From Myxococcales bacterium (lineage in GTDB: Bacteria > Myxococcota_A > Polyangia > Polyangiales > Ga0077539), in the NCBI GenBank assembly GCA_016792845.1, contig JAEUKH010000004.1:124001-188000 (forward strand): a DNA stretch of 64,000 bases, written 5' to 3'. Shown here piece by piece: positions 8,572 to 19,303 of this stretch. A program made the translations under genes and the position numbers. The stretch's first letter is position 1. Each line of letters begins with the position of its first letter. The notes under the pieces were generated by a model, which ran no database searches, had not been told where the DNA came from, and saw only the letters and a program-made list of their open reading frames with translations.

Positions 8572-11412
8572 ATGGCCAGGCTGGTTGTACGCGGTGCGCG
8601 CACGCACAATCTTCAGTCTGTGAACGTCGAGATCCCCCGCGAAGGCCTTGTGGTGATCACAGGGCCGAGCGGTTCAGGCAAGAGTTCACTGGCGTTCAAT
8701 ACGATCTACGCTGAAGGTCGTCGGCGGTACGTCGAGTCGCTCTCGGCCTACGCGCGACAGCTCCTCGGCCCCATCGCCCGGCCCGAGGTCGAGAGCATCG
8801 AAGGGCTCTCTCCGGCCATCGCCATCGAGCAGCGCGCCCTCGGGCGAAACCCGCGCTCGACGGTGGGCACGGTCACCGAAATCGACGATCACCTGCGGCT
8901 CTTGATGGCCCGGGCGGGCGAGCCCTTCTGCCCCAATTGTGGCCGCTCGGTTCATGCGAGCACGGTCACCGAGATGGTCGACGCGGTGCTCGGGCTCGGG
9001 CCGGGCGCGCGGGTGAGCTTGATGGCGCCCGCGGTGCGCGGCGAGAAGGGCGCCCACGCCGACCGCCTGGAGGCCTGGCGCCGCGAGGGCTTCGTGCGGG
9101 TGCGCGTCGACGGCAAGCTCTGCGACCTCGGCGACGAGCTCGTGCTCGACCCGCGGCAGCGCCACGACGTCGACCTCGTGATCGACCGCGTGGTCATCAA
9201 AGACGGCGTGCGGGCGCGGGTGCTCGACGCCGTAGAGCTGTGCCTCCGTCACGGACACGGGCTCGTTCGCATCGCGCCGACCGAGGGCGACGAGGTGCTC
9301 CTCTCGGAGCGCTTCGCTTGCGCGGTGTGCTCGATCACGCTGCCGCCCATCGAGCCCGCGCTCTTCTCGTTCAACGCCCCGTCGGGCGCCTGCCCGGTGT
9401 GTCACGGGCTCGGCGTTCGGAGCGTGGCCGATCTCGCGAAGCTCGTGCCCGACACGGGCAAGAGCATCCGCGGCGGGGCCCTGGCGGGCTTCAAGAAGGG
9501 CTCGCTCCCGCGCGAGCTTGAGCGGTATGCGCGGGCCCTCGGGGTCGACCTCGACGCGCCCTGGGGTGAGCTCCCGGAGCGCGCCCGTGATGAGATTCTC
9601 TACGGCGACGGCGACGCGTACCCGGGCGTCCTCGCGCTGCTCGAGCGCCGCTCGCGTGCGGGGGGGCGCGAAGACGAAGACGAGCTCGAGGTCGACGAGA
9701 CCGACGCCCGCTGGCGCAAAGAGGCGAGCTGCGACGCCTGCCAGGGTCTCAGGCTCTGCCCCGAGGCCCTCGCGGTGAAGCTCGGCGGGCGCAACATCGC
9801 CGAGCTCTCTGCGATGCGGGTGCGCGCCCTCCACGTCTTTCTGAAGGGCCTCGGCTTCTCGCCCAAGGTCTTCGCCATCGTCGAGCGGCTGCACCAGGAG
9901 CTCGTCGCCCGCCTCGGATTCCTCGACGCGGTGGGCCTGCCGTACCTCTCGATGAACCGCCCCGCGGCCACGCTCTCGGTCGGTGAGGGCCAGCGCGTGC
10001 GCCTCGCGACGCAGATCGGCAGCGCCCTGGTGGGCGTGCTCTATGTGCTCGACGAGCCCTCGGTGGGGCTCCACCCGCGCGACTCTGAGCGTCTGCTCGG
10101 TACGATCCGCGCGATGGCCGATCGGGGCAACGCGGTGCTCCTGGTCGAACACGACCTGGAGACCATCCGCGCGGCCGATCACGTCGTCGATCTCGGGCCG
10201 GGCGCGGGCCTGCGCGGCGGCCGCATCGTGGGCGAGGGCACCCCCGAGGTGCTCGCGAAGAACCTCGACAGCGTCACCGGGCCGTGGCTCGCGGGGGTGC
10301 GCCGCATCGAGGTGCCCGCGTCGCGCCGGAAGCCCTGGGGCACCCTGAGCGTGCGGGGGGCGAACTTGCACAACCTCCGCGATGTGACGGTGTCGATCCC
10401 GCTCGGGTGCCTCGTGGCGGTGACCGGGGTCTCGGGGAGCGGCAAGAGCTCGCTCGTGCTCGGCACCCTCGTTCCGCACCTCCGGGCCAGGCTGAGCCCC
10501 GTCGCGCGTCGCGAGGGGCTGCCGCCGATTCGCGGCCTCGACGGCGCCGAACAGATCGATCGCATGGTGGCCGTCGACGCGGCCCCGCTCGGGCGCACCC
10601 CTCGCTCGTCGCCGGCGACGTACATGGGCATCTTCGCGCTGCTCCGCGAGCTCTTCGCGACGATGCCCGAGGCCAAGGCCCGCGGCTTTCGCGCGGGGCG
10701 CTTCAGCTTCAACGTGAAGGGCGGCCGCTGCGAGATCTGCCAGGGCGAGGGCGTGCGGCGGGTCGAGATGCACTTTCTGCCCGACGTGACGGTGCCCTGC
10801 GAGGCCTGCGGCGGCACGCGCTACGAGCCCGAGACGCTCTCGGTGCGTTACCGCGGGTACTCGATCGCCGACGCGCTGGGGATGAGCGCCGACGAGGCCG
10901 CCCAGGTGTTCGAGACCGTGCCCAAGGTGCGCGAGCTCCTCGCGTCACTGCAAGACGTGGGGCTCGGGTACCTCAGGCTCGGGCAGCCCGCGACCACCCT
11001 CTCGGGCGGAGAGGCCCAACGGGTGAGGCTCGCCCGAGAGCTCGCCCGGCGCGCCACGGGCAAGACCCTCTACGTGCTCGATGAGCCCACCACGGGGCTC
11101 CACCTCGAAGACATCGACACCCTCATCAGCTTGCTCGAAAAGCTCGTCGTACAAGGCAATACCGTGCTCGTCATCGAGCACCAGATGGACGTCGTCAAGC
11201 GCGCCGACTGGGTCATCGACATCGGCCCCGACGGCGGTGACGAGGGCGGCGAGGTGGTCGTCGCGGGGCTGCCCGAAGAGGTCGCCGCGCACCCGCGCTC
11301 GCTCACCGGGCGGGCCCTCGCGCCGCTCCTAGAGGGCCTCGGCGCGTCGCGTCGCGCGGCAAAATCCGAGAAGGCGAAGCGAAGCCGCGCCAAGCCTGTC
11401 GCGGGCGCTTGA
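8572..11412 (+). CDS. uvrA: Excinuclease ABC subunit A
   Basis: 946 residues, the normal UvrA length. UvrA is the damage-recognition ATPase of nucleotide excision repair. ABC domain 1 has Walker A GPSGSGKSS, a zinc module CAVC-x20-CPVC, a signature LSVGEGQRVRL (Val in place of the usual second Gly) and Walker B YVLDEPSVGLHP. ABC domain 2 has GVSGSGKSS, the zinc module CEIC-x19-CEAC, signature LSGGEAQRVRLA and YVLDEPTTGLH. The FSFNVKGGRCEICQG segment is typical of UvrA. The start is ATG 8572; a TTG six bases upstream is less likely. The C-terminus is Lys/Arg/Ala-rich. The pdxA stop lies 33 bases upstream, so co-transcription is possible. Confidence 0.96.
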   Translation: MARLVVRGARTHNLQSVNVEIPREGLVVITGPSGSGKSSLAFNTIYAEGRRRYVESLSAYARQLLGPIARPEVESIEGLSPAIAIEQRALGRNPRSTVGTVTEIDDHLRLLMARAGEPFCPNCGRSVHASTVTEMVDAVLGLGPGARVSLMAPAVRGEKGAHADRLEAWRREGFVRVRVDGKLCDLGDELVLDPRQRHDVDLVIDRVVIKDGVRARVLDAVELCLRHGHGLVRIAPTEGDEVLLSERFACAVCSITLPPIEPALFSFNAPSGACPVCHGLGVRSVADLAKLVPDTGKSIRGGALAGFKKGSLPRELERYARALGVDLDAPWGELPERARDEILYGDGDAYPGVLALLERRSRAGGREDEDELEVDETDARWRKEASCDACQGLRLCPEALAVKLGGRNIAELSAMRVRALHVFLKGLGFSPKVFAIVERLHQELVARLGFLDAVGLPYLSMNRPAATLSVGEGQRVRLATQIGSALVGVLYVLDEPSVGLHPRDSERLLGTIRAMADRGNAVLLVEHDLETIRAADHVVDLGPGAGLRGGRIVGEGTPEVLAKNLDSVTGPWLAGVRRIEVPASRRKPWGTLSVRGANLHNLRDVTVSIPLGCLVAVTGVSGSGKSSLVLGTLVPHLRARLSPVARREGLPPIRGLDGAEQIDRMVAVDAAPLGRTPRSSPATYMGIFALLRELFATMPEAKARGFRAGRFSFNVKGGRCEICQGEGVRRVEMHFLPDVTVPCEACGGTRYEPETLSVRYRGYSIADALGMSADEAAQVFETVPKVRELLASLQDVGLGYLRLGQPATTLSGGEAQRVRLARELARRATGKTLYVLDEPTTGLHLEDIDTLISLLEKLVVQGNTVLVIEHQMDVVKRADWVIDIGPDGGDEGGEVVVAGLPEEVAAHPRSLTGRALAPLLEGLGASRRAAKSEKAKRSRAKPVAGA

Positions 11413-11448
11413 CCCGAAGGGCACCTCGCGCGTAGAGCCGCAGGGGTC

Positions 11449-11862
11449 ATGGCGAACGAGCGAAGGGCACGAATCTTGGTGGCAAAACCCGGCCTCGACG
11501 GCCACGACCGCGGCGCCAAAGTGGTGGCCCGCGCGCTCCGTGACGCGGGTTTCGAGGTGATCTACACGGGCCTGCACCAGACCCCTGACATGATCGCCGC
11601 CGCCGCGGTGCAAGAAGACGTCGACGGCGTCGGGCTCTCGATCATGTCGGGCGCCCACAACACCCTCTTCCCCGCGGTGATCGCCGCGTTGAAGGGGCAC
11701 GGCGCCGACGACGTGAAGGTCTTCGGCGGCGGCATCATCCCCGAGCAAGATTTCGCGCGCCTCGAAGGCGCCGGTGTCGCCAAGGTCTTCACCCCCGGCA
11801 CCCCCCTCGGCGACATCGTCACCTGGGTCGACGCCAACATCAAACCCCGCGAGGGGCTCTAA
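11449..11862 (+). CDS. Cobalamin-binding small subunit/domain of methylmalonyl-CoA mutase type
   Basis: 137 residues comprising only the B12-binding Rossmann domain. The DxHxxG motif that supplies the axial His is [10 protein letters not shown] near residue 18. The SIMSGAHN segment and [10 protein letters not shown] complete the corrinoid pocket. In this family the domain works with a separate catalytic (beta/alpha)8 barrel subunit that rearranges acyl-CoA thioesters such as methylmalonyl-CoA. No large subunit is in the window, so the substrate is not determined. The start ATG 11449 lies 36 bases after uvrA. Confidence 0.9.
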   Translation: MANERRARILVAKPGLDGHDRGAKVVARALRDAGFEVIYTGLHQTPDMIAAAAVQEDVDGVGLSIMSGAHNTLFPAVIAALKGHGADDVKVFGGGIIPEQDFARLEGAGVAKVFTPGTPLGDIVTWVDANIKPREGL

Positions 11863-11875
11863 GACCCAAGCCCAA

Positions 11876-11904
11876 GGGCGATGTTGACAGTGTGAACATC
11901 GCCC
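11876..11904. terminator. Long hairpin between convergent genes
   Basis: Fourteen-base arms with one mismatch surround a central G (GGGCGATGTTGACA, then G, then TGTGAACATCGCCC). It lies just after the B12-subunit stop and before the 3' end of the minus-strand lipoprotein gene, where a shared terminator is expected. There is no T run, and the core is a near copy of a palindrome at 56954, so it may also be a dispersed element or protein site. Confidence 0.5.
11882..11898. repeat. 17-bp palindrome copy 1 (TGTTGACAGTGTGAACA)
   Basis: This differs at one position from the perfect palindrome at 56954-56970. It forms the core of the 11876-11904 hairpin. Confidence 0.6.
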
Positions 11905-11920
11905 CCGCCGGGGCCCGGGC

Positions 11921-12550
11921 TCACTGCATGCGCGGGCGGAGGCAGATGCCGTAGGTGCGCATGCGCAGGCCGTCGTCGACGGGCACGCAGGTGAAGCCGC
12001 GGTCGCAGGGCACCGAGTCGGCGCAGCGCCGCGCGCAGAACGAGAGCGTGGTGGGCGCGGCCATGGTGTTGGTCTCGAGCACCCCCGACGAGGTGGCGCA
12101 GATTTCGTATTGGCTTGAGTTCGACTGGCTTCGGCAGAGGGCGTCGTTGCCGTTGCGGCACGGCACCGTGCAGCGGCCCTGGATGCAGGTGTTGGTGAGG
12201 CAGTCGGAGCTCGACATGCAGGCGCCGCCGAAGGGCACCACCGCGTTCACCCGGGCCGACTCGCAGAGGAAGCAGGCGCGGTTGCCGAGGCAGTCGTAGG
12301 TGCCGCCGCAGACCCCGTTGCTCGGGCACTCGTCGGCGCTGCGGCACTCGTTGGTGGGGCGGTTGACGGGCTTGCGGCAGACCATGTCGAAGCCGCAGAC
12401 GCCGCCGTGAAAACAGGAGTTGCCCGAGCAGCACGCCTGGCCGTCGTCGCCGCAGGTGGCGTTTGTGATCGGATCGTCGAGATCGACCCCGCACCCGGCC
12501 AACGAAGTCACCAAACAGAGGCCTAAAAGCGCGCCAGCGAAACGATGCAT
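11921..12550 (-). CDS. Cys-rich lipoprotein, unknown function
   Basis: 209 residues from the ATG at 12550; a GTG one codon upstream is equally possible. The signal peptide ends in a lipobox LVTSLAGC, so the mature protein is probably lipidated and exported. About 22 Cys are spread over the mature chain in short spaced groups (CCSGNSC, CSARR-like and CLTNTC segments), suggesting a disulfide-rich extracellular fold like other myxobacterial EGF-like or Dickkopf-like surface proteins. No enzymatic motif is seen. It converges on the B12-subunit gene and is divergent from the first dnaJ, with a 74-base gap. Confidence 0.8.
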   Translation of the reverse strand: MHRFAGALLGLCLVTSLAGCGVDLDDPITNATCGDDGQACCSGNSCFHGGVCGFDMVCRKPVNRPTNECRSADECPSNGVCGGTYDCLGNRACFLCESARVNAVVPFGGACMSSSDCLTNTCIQGRCTVPCRNGNDALCRSQSNSSQYEICATSSGVLETNTMAAPTTLSFCARRCADSVPCDRGFTCVPVDDGLRMRTYGICLRPRMQ

Positions 12551-12624
12551 CACGGGTCAGACCATACCACGGTTGCGGCGCAGTGTTGCGCGTCGCGCGG
12601 GGGGGACTTAGGGTCCGCCTCCCA

Positions 12625-13740
12625 ATGGCCGGAAGCAGCGAAGATTATTACGACCTCCTGGGGGTTTCGCGCGAGGCGAACCCCGATGAAATCAAGTCGG
12701 CGTATCGCAAGCAGGCGCTGAAGTTTCACCCCGACCGCAACCCCGGCAACGCCGAGGCCGAGGCGAAGTTCAAAGAGGTGACCGAGGCGTACCATGTGCT
12801 CTCTGACGCCGACCGCCGCGCCCACTACGATCGCTTCGGGCGGGCGCCCCAGGCCTCGGGCGGCGGGTACGCCGGCGGCGCGCCTGACTTCAGCAATTTC
12901 GACCCCCAAGAGATTCTGCAAGAGGTGCTCGGCGACCTCTTCGGCAACCTCGGCGGGCGTCGCCGCATCTCGGGGCGCGACGTCTCGGCCGAGCTGGTGA
13001 TCAGCCTCGAAGAGGCCGCCCGCGGCTGCGAGAAGACGCTCGAATTTGAGCGCTCGGCGGCGTGCGAGACCTGCCACGGGCGGGGCGCCGAGCCGGGTAC
13101 CGCGCTCACCGCCTGTTCGGCCTGTCAGGGGCGCGGGCAGGTGGTGTTTCAGCAGGGCTTTTTCAGGCTCTCGCGGCCGTGCCAGAAGTGCGCGGGGCGG
13201 GGCTCGGTGCCCGAGAAGCCCTGCGGCACCTGCGCGGGCACGGGGGTGATGCGCAAGACCGAGAAGCTCGCGGTGTCGCTCCCGGCGGGCATCGAAGACG
13301 GGGCCACGCGTACGGTTCAGGGCTACGGCGAGGCGCCGTCGAACGGGGCCGCCACGGGCGACCTCGAGATCACCGTCAAGATCGCCGAGCACCCGATCTT
13401 CAGGCGCGACGGGGCCGAGCTGCGGTGCACCATCCCGGTCAGCTTCCCCCAAGCGGCGCTCGGGGGCATGCTCGAGGTGCCGACCCTCGACGGCAAGGTG
13501 AAGATGCGGCTCCCGCCGGGGGTGCAGCCGGGGCAAGAGCTTCGGCTCCGCGGCAAGGGTATGCCGCGCTACGGCGGCATGGGGCGCGGCGACCAGATCG
13601 TGGGCATCGCGCTCGAAGTGCCGACCCAGCTGAGCGACGCCCAACGCGAGCTCATCGAGCAGCTCGCCAAGTCGCTCGGCGAAGACACGCACCCTCAGCA
13701 GAAGACCTTTCTTGAAAAGCTGAAGGGCTTGTTCGAATAG
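12625..13740 (+). CDS. dnaJ: DnaJ-type Hsp40 chaperone, first of tandem pair
   Basis: 371 residues from the ATG at 12625 ([14 protein letters not shown]). The J domain carries HPD in FHPDRNPGN and stimulates the DnaK ATPase. A Gly-rich linker is followed by the zinc domain with all four CxxCxGxG modules ([32 protein letters not shown]) and the C-terminal substrate-binding beta domains ([29 protein letters not shown]). The Gly-rich linker is short. No dnaK or grpE is nearby. A second dnaJ follows 57 bases downstream on the same strand. Confidence 0.95.
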   Translation: MAGSSEDYYDLLGVSREANPDEIKSAYRKQALKFHPDRNPGNAEAEAKFKEVTEAYHVLSDADRRAHYDRFGRAPQASGGGYAGGAPDFSNFDPQEILQEVLGDLFGNLGGRRRISGRDVSAELVISLEEAARGCEKTLEFERSAACETCHGRGAEPGTALTACSACQGRGQVVFQQGFFRLSRPCQKCAGRGSVPEKPCGTCAGTGVMRKTEKLAVSLPAGIEDGATRTVQGYGEAPSNGAATGDLEITVKIAEHPIFRRDGAELRCTIPVSFPQAALGGMLEVPTLDGKVKMRLPPGVQPGQELRLRGKGMPRYGGMGRGDQIVGIALEVPTQLSDAQRELIEQLAKSLGEDTHPQQKTFLEKLKGLFE

Positions 13741-13797
13741 CGTCGTCGCAGCCCGCGCTCTTGACGCTGCCACTGGAGTGAGAAGGTTCAGCCCGCC

Positions 13798-14901
13798 ATG
13801 TCTTCGAAGCGTGACTATTACGAGGTTCTCGGTGTTGAGAAGAGCACCTCGGCCGATGAAATCAAGAAGGCCTATCGCAAGCAGGCTTTGAAGTACCACC
13901 CCGACCGAAACCCCGGCGACGCCGAGGCCGAGGCGAAGTTCAAAGAGGTCAACGAGGCCTACCAGGTCTTGTCAGACGACGAGAAGCGCAAGCTCTACGA
14001 CACCTACGGTCACGCCGGGCTCGACAGCCAGGGCTTCAGGCCGTCTGAAGACATCTTCTCGCAGTTCCAAGACCTCTTCGCAGACTTCTTCGGCGGGGGC
14101 TTCGGCGGCGGGCCCTTCGGCGGTGGCGGTGGCGGGGGCGGTCGGGGCGCCCGCGGCGGCGGCAACCGCGCAACGGCGGGGCGCGACCTGCGGACGGGCG
14201 TGCAGCTCAGCCTGAAAGACGCCGTGCTCGGCAGCAAGCGCGACATCTCGGTGGTGTATCCGCAGACCTGCGAGGGGTGCAGCGGCAGCGGCGCGGCCAA
14301 GGGCTCGAAGCCCCAACAGTGCCCCACCTGCAAGGGCCGCGGCCAGATCGCCCACGGCGGCATGGGCATCATGATCTCGATGCCCTGCAACGACTGCGGC
14401 GGCTCGGGGCAGGTCATCACCAAGCCCTGCGGCGACTGCAACGGTCGCGGCGAGGTGCGGGCCGAGCGCAAGATCAAGGTCAACATCCCCGCGGGCATCG
14501 ACCACGGGCAGGCCATTCGGGTGCCAGGGCAGGGCGAGCCCGGGCTTAACGGCGGCCCCGCGGGCAACCTCCTGGTGGTCGTCGAGGTGCTCCAAGACGA
14601 CGTCTTCGAGCGCAACGGCAGCGACCTCGTGGCGCCGCTCCATGTGCCCTTTACCGTCGCGGCGCTCGGGGGCAAGGTGCCCTTCGAGACCCTCGACGGT
14701 CGCACCCTCGAGCTCGACGTCAAGCCCGGGAGCCAGCCCGGCAGCACCCTCACCGTGCGCGGCGAAGGCGTGCCCTTCGTCGAGCGCAAGGGCAAGGGCA
14801 ACCTCATCACGGTGCTCCAGGTCGAGGTGCCGACGGCGCTCTCGACCCCGCAACGCGAGGCCCTAGAGGCCTTCGCAAAGAGCATGCTGGTCGATGCCTA
14901 A
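13798..14901 (+). CDS. dnaJ: DnaJ-type Hsp40 chaperone, second of tandem pair
   Basis: 367 residues with a full type I architecture. The J domain has YHPDRNPGD, then comes a strongly Gly/Phe-rich linker ([19 protein letters not shown]), four zinc modules ([32 protein letters not shown]) and the C-terminal domains with [21 protein letters not shown]. Both copies keep all metal ligands, so neither looks like a pseudogene. The J-domain helix sequences AYRKQAL and EAEAKFKEV are nearly identical between the copies while the linkers differ. The last eight bases overlap the start of the next gene. Confidence 0.95.
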   Translation: MSSKRDYYEVLGVEKSTSADEIKKAYRKQALKYHPDRNPGDAEAEAKFKEVNEAYQVLSDDEKRKLYDTYGHAGLDSQGFRPSEDIFSQFQDLFADFFGGGFGGGPFGGGGGGGGRGARGGGNRATAGRDLRTGVQLSLKDAVLGSKRDISVVYPQTCEGCSGSGAAKGSKPQQCPTCKGRGQIAHGGMGIMISMPCNDCGGSGQVITKPCGDCNGRGEVRAERKIKVNIPAGIDHGQAIRVPGQGEPGLNGGPAGNLLVVVEVLQDDVFERNGSDLVAPLHVPFTVAALGGKVPFETLDGRTLELDVKPGSQPGSTLTVRGEGVPFVERKGKGNLITVLQVEVPTALSTPQREALEAFAKSMLVDA

Positions 14902-17152
14902 GTTCGCGATTGCAATCGCGATTTTGTTAGTCTCTGCGCGCGCCTCGGCGGAGTCTCGCGCCCTCTGCGGCGGCGCCGCGTCGGTGACCCGCGACACCGC
15001 GTCGTCGCCGTGGAGCCTCGCGGTCGGCGGCGCCCAGACGCTCCTCGGCGCGGGCGACCTCGAGCTCCGCGCGGTGGGGCCGTTGGTGCTGTTGCGCGGC
15101 GCCGAAGACCCGAGCGGGCCCGGGTGGTCTGCGGTGGTGCGCTGCGGCCCCGGGCCCGTCGCGCGGGTGGCCGAGGGCCGTGAGCGCTGGGTCGGCGAAG
15201 ACGTCGGTCAGCGTCGCCGCGAGGCGCTCTCGGTCGCGACGGTGGCCGGGGTCGAGCGGGTGCTTCGGGTGACCTACGACGAGGGCCGTCGGCTGTGCGG
15301 GGTGGGCTACGCCGTGGCCGAGACGGCGTGGTTTGACCCCGCGACGTCGCGGTGGGTCGAGGCGCGGGTGAGCCTTGGGGGTGCGCTCCCGCGCGCGGAG
15401 GATGAGGCGTCGGTGACGGCGGCCCGCGACGCCTCGGGGCTCGTCGCGCCGGTCGCGCTTCGCGGGTACCAAGACGCCACCGGCCGCGAGGCTGTCGCGG
15501 TCGGGCCGCGGCTCGATCAAGACGGCGCCCGGGGCGTGGCGCTCGGGGCGGGCAGCGTGATCAGCTTCGAGCTGCCGGTGGGGGTGGGCCTCGAAGGGGT
15601 CGATCTGGGCCTGCAACGGGCTGGCGGTGACCCGCTCCGCCTCGCGGTCTTCACCGAGCCCGGGTCGGGGCCGCGCGACGCGACGGTCGGGTCGACGGCC
15701 CTCGCCGAAGGGCGTGGGGTGGTGCGGCTCGCCTGGCCGGGTGTCGAGGCCGCGCGCTGTGTGGCCCTGCGCTTCGGGTCGGCGGTGACCCTCTCGCGGC
15801 TCGCGCTGCGGACCTCCCTCGACGCCGACGGCCCACGGGCCTTCGAGCGCCTCGCCCAAGAAGCGTCGACCCCGCAAGGAGAGGGCGCGTTGCGACTCTT
15901 GCTGAGCCTCGGGCCCGAGGCCCTCGCCGCGTTGCGGGCGCGGGTGCCTGAGATGCCGACCCCGGCGCGTCGGCGCGCGCTCCGGCTCCTGGCGGGGCAT
16001 CGCGATCCCGAGACCCTCGCGCTCATGGTCGCGGCCCTCGCGAACGACGAGACCCGCGACGCGGCGCTGGCGGCGCTCCAGGCGGCGGGGCCTCAGGCGG
16101 TCACCGCGCTCGGCGCTTCGCTCGGTGAGAACCCGGCTGCGGCGGGGGCGCTGGCGGTGCTGCATGCGCCGATCGAGGCCCGTGCCATGGCGCTTCTGCG
16201 CGGCCTCAGCACCGACGACGCGGCCTGGCGCGCGACCCGCGGCGCGCTTGAACGTGTGCTTCCGGGGCTCGTCACGACGCCTCACTTCGAAGCGTGGCTC
16301 GCGGCGCTCCCGAGCGACGACCCGAGGGCCGAGACCCGCGGGCTCCGGGTGGCGGCCGAGAGCCTCACGCCCGGCACCGCGTCGACCCCTACGCTCGGCC
16401 AGAGGGCGCTGCGGTACTTCACCCAAGAAGCAGCATTTGAGATGCGATATCGGGCACTTGCGGCCTTGCCGTTCTCGCCCGATGGGGTGACCCGGTTGCA
16501 GGCGCTGGTCACCGACGACGACGACGACGACCTTCGCGCCGAGGCGGCACGGGTGCTCGGTCGCAGCGGGGCGGGCGACGCGGCGCTGCTCAGGGCGCTC
16601 GGGGCAGACCCGGTGCCGCGGGTGCGGGCGGCGGCGGCGGCGGCCTTGGCGGGGCGGGCGGGGGCCACGGCGGGGCTCGTCGAGGCGCTCGGGCGTGATC
16701 GCTGGCCTTCGACCCGGGTGGCCGCGGCGAGCGCGCTCGCGGGCGCGTCGGGGGCCGCGTCGGGCCTCCTCGGGGCCCTGTCAGATCGCAACGTGGGGGT
16801 GGTTCGGGCTGCGCTCCACGCCCTCGGGCAGACCCCGGGCCCTGAGGTGACGGGGCGGCTCGTGGCGTGGGCCGAAGACGGCCGTCACAACCCCGAGCTG
16901 CGCCGCGACGCGGTCGACGCGGCGGGCAATCACTGCGACGCGTCGGCCTTGGGGCCGCTCGAACGGTTGCTTGAGAGCACCAGCGATCCGAGCCTGCCGC
17001 CCTACGAGCTTGAGGTGGGCGAGGCCGCCCTCGCGGCCATCGCGCGCATCGACGTCGCCCGCGCCCGCGCGTGGATCGCCCGCAACGGCAGCAACGCCGC
17101 AGCGGCCAGCGCGGTCGAGCGGTCGAGCCGTCGCGCCTGCGCGGTGCGCTGA
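14894..17152 (+). CDS. Exported HEAT-repeat protein
   Basis: 752 residues. The ATG at 14894 overlaps the dnaJ stop, implying translational coupling. Residues 1-19 ([19 protein letters not shown]) are a signal peptide. The N-terminal ~320 residues contain beta-rich sequence with a discoidin/lectin-like feel ([24 protein letters not shown]). From about residue 330 onward there are repeated helical pairs rich in Ala/Leu/Arg, typical of HEAT repeats ([45 protein letters not shown]). I infer an envelope scaffold. The link to DnaJ is positional only. Confidence 0.8.
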   Translation: MPKFAIAIAILLVSARASAESRALCGGAASVTRDTASSPWSLAVGGAQTLLGAGDLELRAVGPLVLLRGAEDPSGPGWSAVVRCGPGPVARVAEGRERWVGEDVGQRRREALSVATVAGVERVLRVTYDEGRRLCGVGYAVAETAWFDPATSRWVEARVSLGGALPRAEDEASVTAARDASGLVAPVALRGYQDATGREAVAVGPRLDQDGARGVALGAGSVISFELPVGVGLEGVDLGLQRAGGDPLRLAVFTEPGSGPRDATVGSTALAEGRGVVRLAWPGVEAARCVALRFGSAVTLSRLALRTSLDADGPRAFERLAQEASTPQGEGALRLLLSLGPEALAALRARVPEMPTPARRRALRLLAGHRDPETLALMVAALANDETRDAALAALQAAGPQAVTALGASLGENPAAAGALAVLHAPIEARAMALLRGLSTDDAAWRATRGALERVLPGLVTTPHFEAWLAALPSDDPRAETRGLRVAAESLTPGTASTPTLGQRALRYFTQEAAFEMRYRALAALPFSPDGVTRLQALVTDDDDDDLRAEAARVLGRSGAGDAALLRALGADPVPRVRAAAAAALAGRAGATAGLVEALGRDRWPSTRVAAASALAGASGAASGLLGALSDRNVGVVRAALHALGQTPGPEVTGRLVAWAEDGRHNPELRRDAVDAAGNHCDASALGPLERLLESTSDPSLPPYELEVGEAALAAIARIDVARARAWIARNGSNAAAASAVERSSRRACAVR

Positions 17153-17174
17153 CGAGGCGCCCCGCGGTCGAGGG

Positions 17175-19274
17175 TCACATCGTCGGTAGGGCGCCGAGCA
17201 CCGTCGGGATGCGCCCCGGGTCGCGGGCCGCGGAGCCGAGGAAGTGCGCCGCGCGGAGGCGGGCGTCGGCGACGTCGAAGACCACGAAGTGGCCGTCGCG
17301 GCCGGCGGGGGCGTCAAACTGCATCCAGGCGGTGGTGGCCGTGGGCATGCCGAGGGCGTCGACGAGGTTGCCGCGGCTCGGGAGGGCGAGGGGGCTCAGT
17401 CCGAGGATGTTCCACCCGGGTTCGGGGTGGCTGACGGTGCCGGTGAGCGGAAAGCCAGCGGCAAGCGCCAGCGCCGCGATGGCCGGCGGGGGCGCGTACG
17501 AGTCGACAAAGCCCTGCGTGAGAAAGACGCTCTTGGGCCGCATCGCGCCCTGCGGCGCGCGGCTCATGAGGTGCGCATAATTGATCGGGTCGGCGGGGTC
17601 GGCGAGGGTCTGCAAGAGCGTCGCGAGCGGGTGCAGGGCCACCAGCTCGTCGCGCTGCAACATCAGCACCGAGGTGATCGTCTGCGGGATGTTCACCGGC
17701 TCGGTCTTGAGCACGATCGAGAGCGCGATCACCCCCGCGGCGCCCGACAGCACCGCCGTCTGCGGAAGCGGGTCTGCGGCCAGCCAGAGGGGGCCGTTCA
17801 GCCCGCCCTGCGAGTGCCCGAAGAACATCACATGGTTCGGGTCGAAGCGCGTCGCCACGACCCCGCCCGGGGTGCGCGCGTCGAAGGCGAGGGCACGCAC
17901 GAAGCGCCCGCACTGCACGAGGTCGAGGCCCGCCTGGCGGTTGTTGGTGCGGCCCGCGAAGGGGTTGGTGAAGTTGAAGAACGCCGTGTCGGGGGTCGTG
18001 CCCGGCGCGGCCCGCTCGCCGTGAAAGATCTGGTCGATGCCGAGCCCGGCCACGCCCTCGGCGGCGAGCGCGGCGGCGGTTCGGTCGTTGACGAAGCTCC
18101 CCGCGTTGCCGCCGGTGCCGTGGGCGTAGACCGCGATGGGCCAGCCGCCCTCGGGCATCGGGCGGCCCGTGGGCACCGTGAGCACGAAGCGAATGGGCTC
18201 CATGCCCTGCACCTGCGGTACGCCGTTGGCGTCGAGGCTGAAGTCGCCGCTGCCGGTCTCGGCGTAGGGGTTGGTGCCGGTCTGAAAGATCGGGTTGGGG
18301 CCGTAATGCCCGCGAAAGAGGTGATACTCGCCGCTGTCGGTGGCGTCTGAGATGTCGATGAGCCGCGGCTCCGGGCCCTGGGTGCGCAGCCACGTCGCAG
18401 CGCTCAAGAACTCGCGCGTCGGGTCGCTGGTGGTGAACACCGTCATCGACAGGATGCGCGCCCGCGGAACCCCCGCGCTCTCGACCATCGCGAGGCTCGG
18501 GGTGTACACGCTCCGGGCCCGCGCGATCACCGGGTCAGAGACCCCCGCGTCGCCAGGGTCGAGCACCGCGTCGAGGTCGGCGTCTCGGCGAAGGGCGACG
18601 CCCCCGCGCCCCACGAGGGCCCGCGTCGCGACCAGGGCGTATCGTGTGCGGAGACGCAGCGGGTAGCCGTGAACTGGCGCCACGGCCAAGGTGTGCGCGC
18701 CCCAATACCGCGTCGGCGCCTCGCGGTAATAAAACTGCAAGGGCACGCGCTCGCCGCGCCGCGGGCTCGACGGGTCGACGTCGATGAGCTGGACAGGGCT
18801 CTCGGCGCTCCGTGTCAGCGCGGCGTCGGCGGGCAAGGCCGAGGTGTCGAGGGGCACGCCGAAGCGCAAATACACCGCCCCGCTCGGCGAGAAGCCGTCG
18901 AGGCGCCCTGCGAACTGCGTGAGATACCCGCGCACCAAGGGGTGAATGCCCTGCTGCGGGAGCACCCCAAAGGTCACCCGGCCCTCGGCGTCGCGCTCAA
19001 GGTCATTGGGCCAAGGCATCTGCCACGCCTCAACCCCCGCGTCGGCCCGCGGGATGCGCCAGAAGGCCACCGGCTCGGGCGGCCCCGCGTCGGGCGTCGC
19101 CACCCCCGCGTCGGGCGGCTCGCCGAGGTCGTCGGTGCCGGGGCCGGAGTCGCGCGCGGCCCCGTCGGCCCCGAGGTCGCCTGAGGCCGAAGCGTCAGAC
19201 AGCGTCGAGGGCAGGTCGCCGCATGCGTTGAGGCCCAGGAGAGAGACCGCAATGGCCAGAGTCGAAGCGCGCAT
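17175..19274 (-). CDS. Alpha/beta-hydrolase lipoprotein
   Basis: 699 residues from the ATG at 19274 (a GTG lies one codon upstream). The signal peptide ends SLLGLNAC, a plausible lipobox, followed by an Asp/Ala/Gly-rich tether of about 60 residues common in this genome. The catalytic half has PIAVYAHGTGGNAGS (oxyanion region) and the nucleophile elbow GHSQGG, where Ser is the catalytic residue. Later segments contain candidate Asp and His residues (QGFVDSYAPPP and DGHFVVFDV). This suggests a surface esterase or lipase; the substrate is unknown. It is divergent from the lipoprotein gene at 19304 with only 29 bases between start codons. Confidence 0.8.
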   Translation of the reverse strand: MRASTLAIAVSLLGLNACGDLPSTLSDASASGDLGADGAARDSGPGTDDLGEPPDAGVATPDAGPPEPVAFWRIPRADAGVEAWQMPWPNDLERDAEGRVTFGVLPQQGIHPLVRGYLTQFAGRLDGFSPSGAVYLRFGVPLDTSALPADAALTRSAESPVQLIDVDPSSPRRGERVPLQFYYREAPTRYWGAHTLAVAPVHGYPLRLRTRYALVATRALVGRGGVALRRDADLDAVLDPGDAGVSDPVIARARSVYTPSLAMVESAGVPRARILSMTVFTTSDPTREFLSAATWLRTQGPEPRLIDISDATDSGEYHLFRGHYGPNPIFQTGTNPYAETGSGDFSLDANGVPQVQGMEPIRFVLTVPTGRPMPEGGWPIAVYAHGTGGNAGSFVNDRTAAALAAEGVAGLGIDQIFHGERAAPGTTPDTAFFNFTNPFAGRTNNRQAGLDLVQCGRFVRALAFDARTPGGVVATRFDPNHVMFFGHSQGGLNGPLWLAADPLPQTAVLSGAAGVIALSIVLKTEPVNIPQTITSVLMLQRDELVALHPLATLLQTLADPADPINYAHLMSRAPQGAMRPKSVFLTQGFVDSYAPPPAIAALALAAGFPLTGTVSHPEPGWNILGLSPLALPSRGNLVDALGMPTATTAWMQFDAPAGRDGHFVVFDVADARLRAAHFLGSAARDPGRIPTVLGALPTM

Positions 19275-19303
19275 CACGCCGAGGATCGTAGTACGAAACC
19301 GCC

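Noticed and set aside
8686..10773. 695-residue minus-strand open frame
   Set aside because: It is entirely antisense to uvrA, with no start signal or domain.
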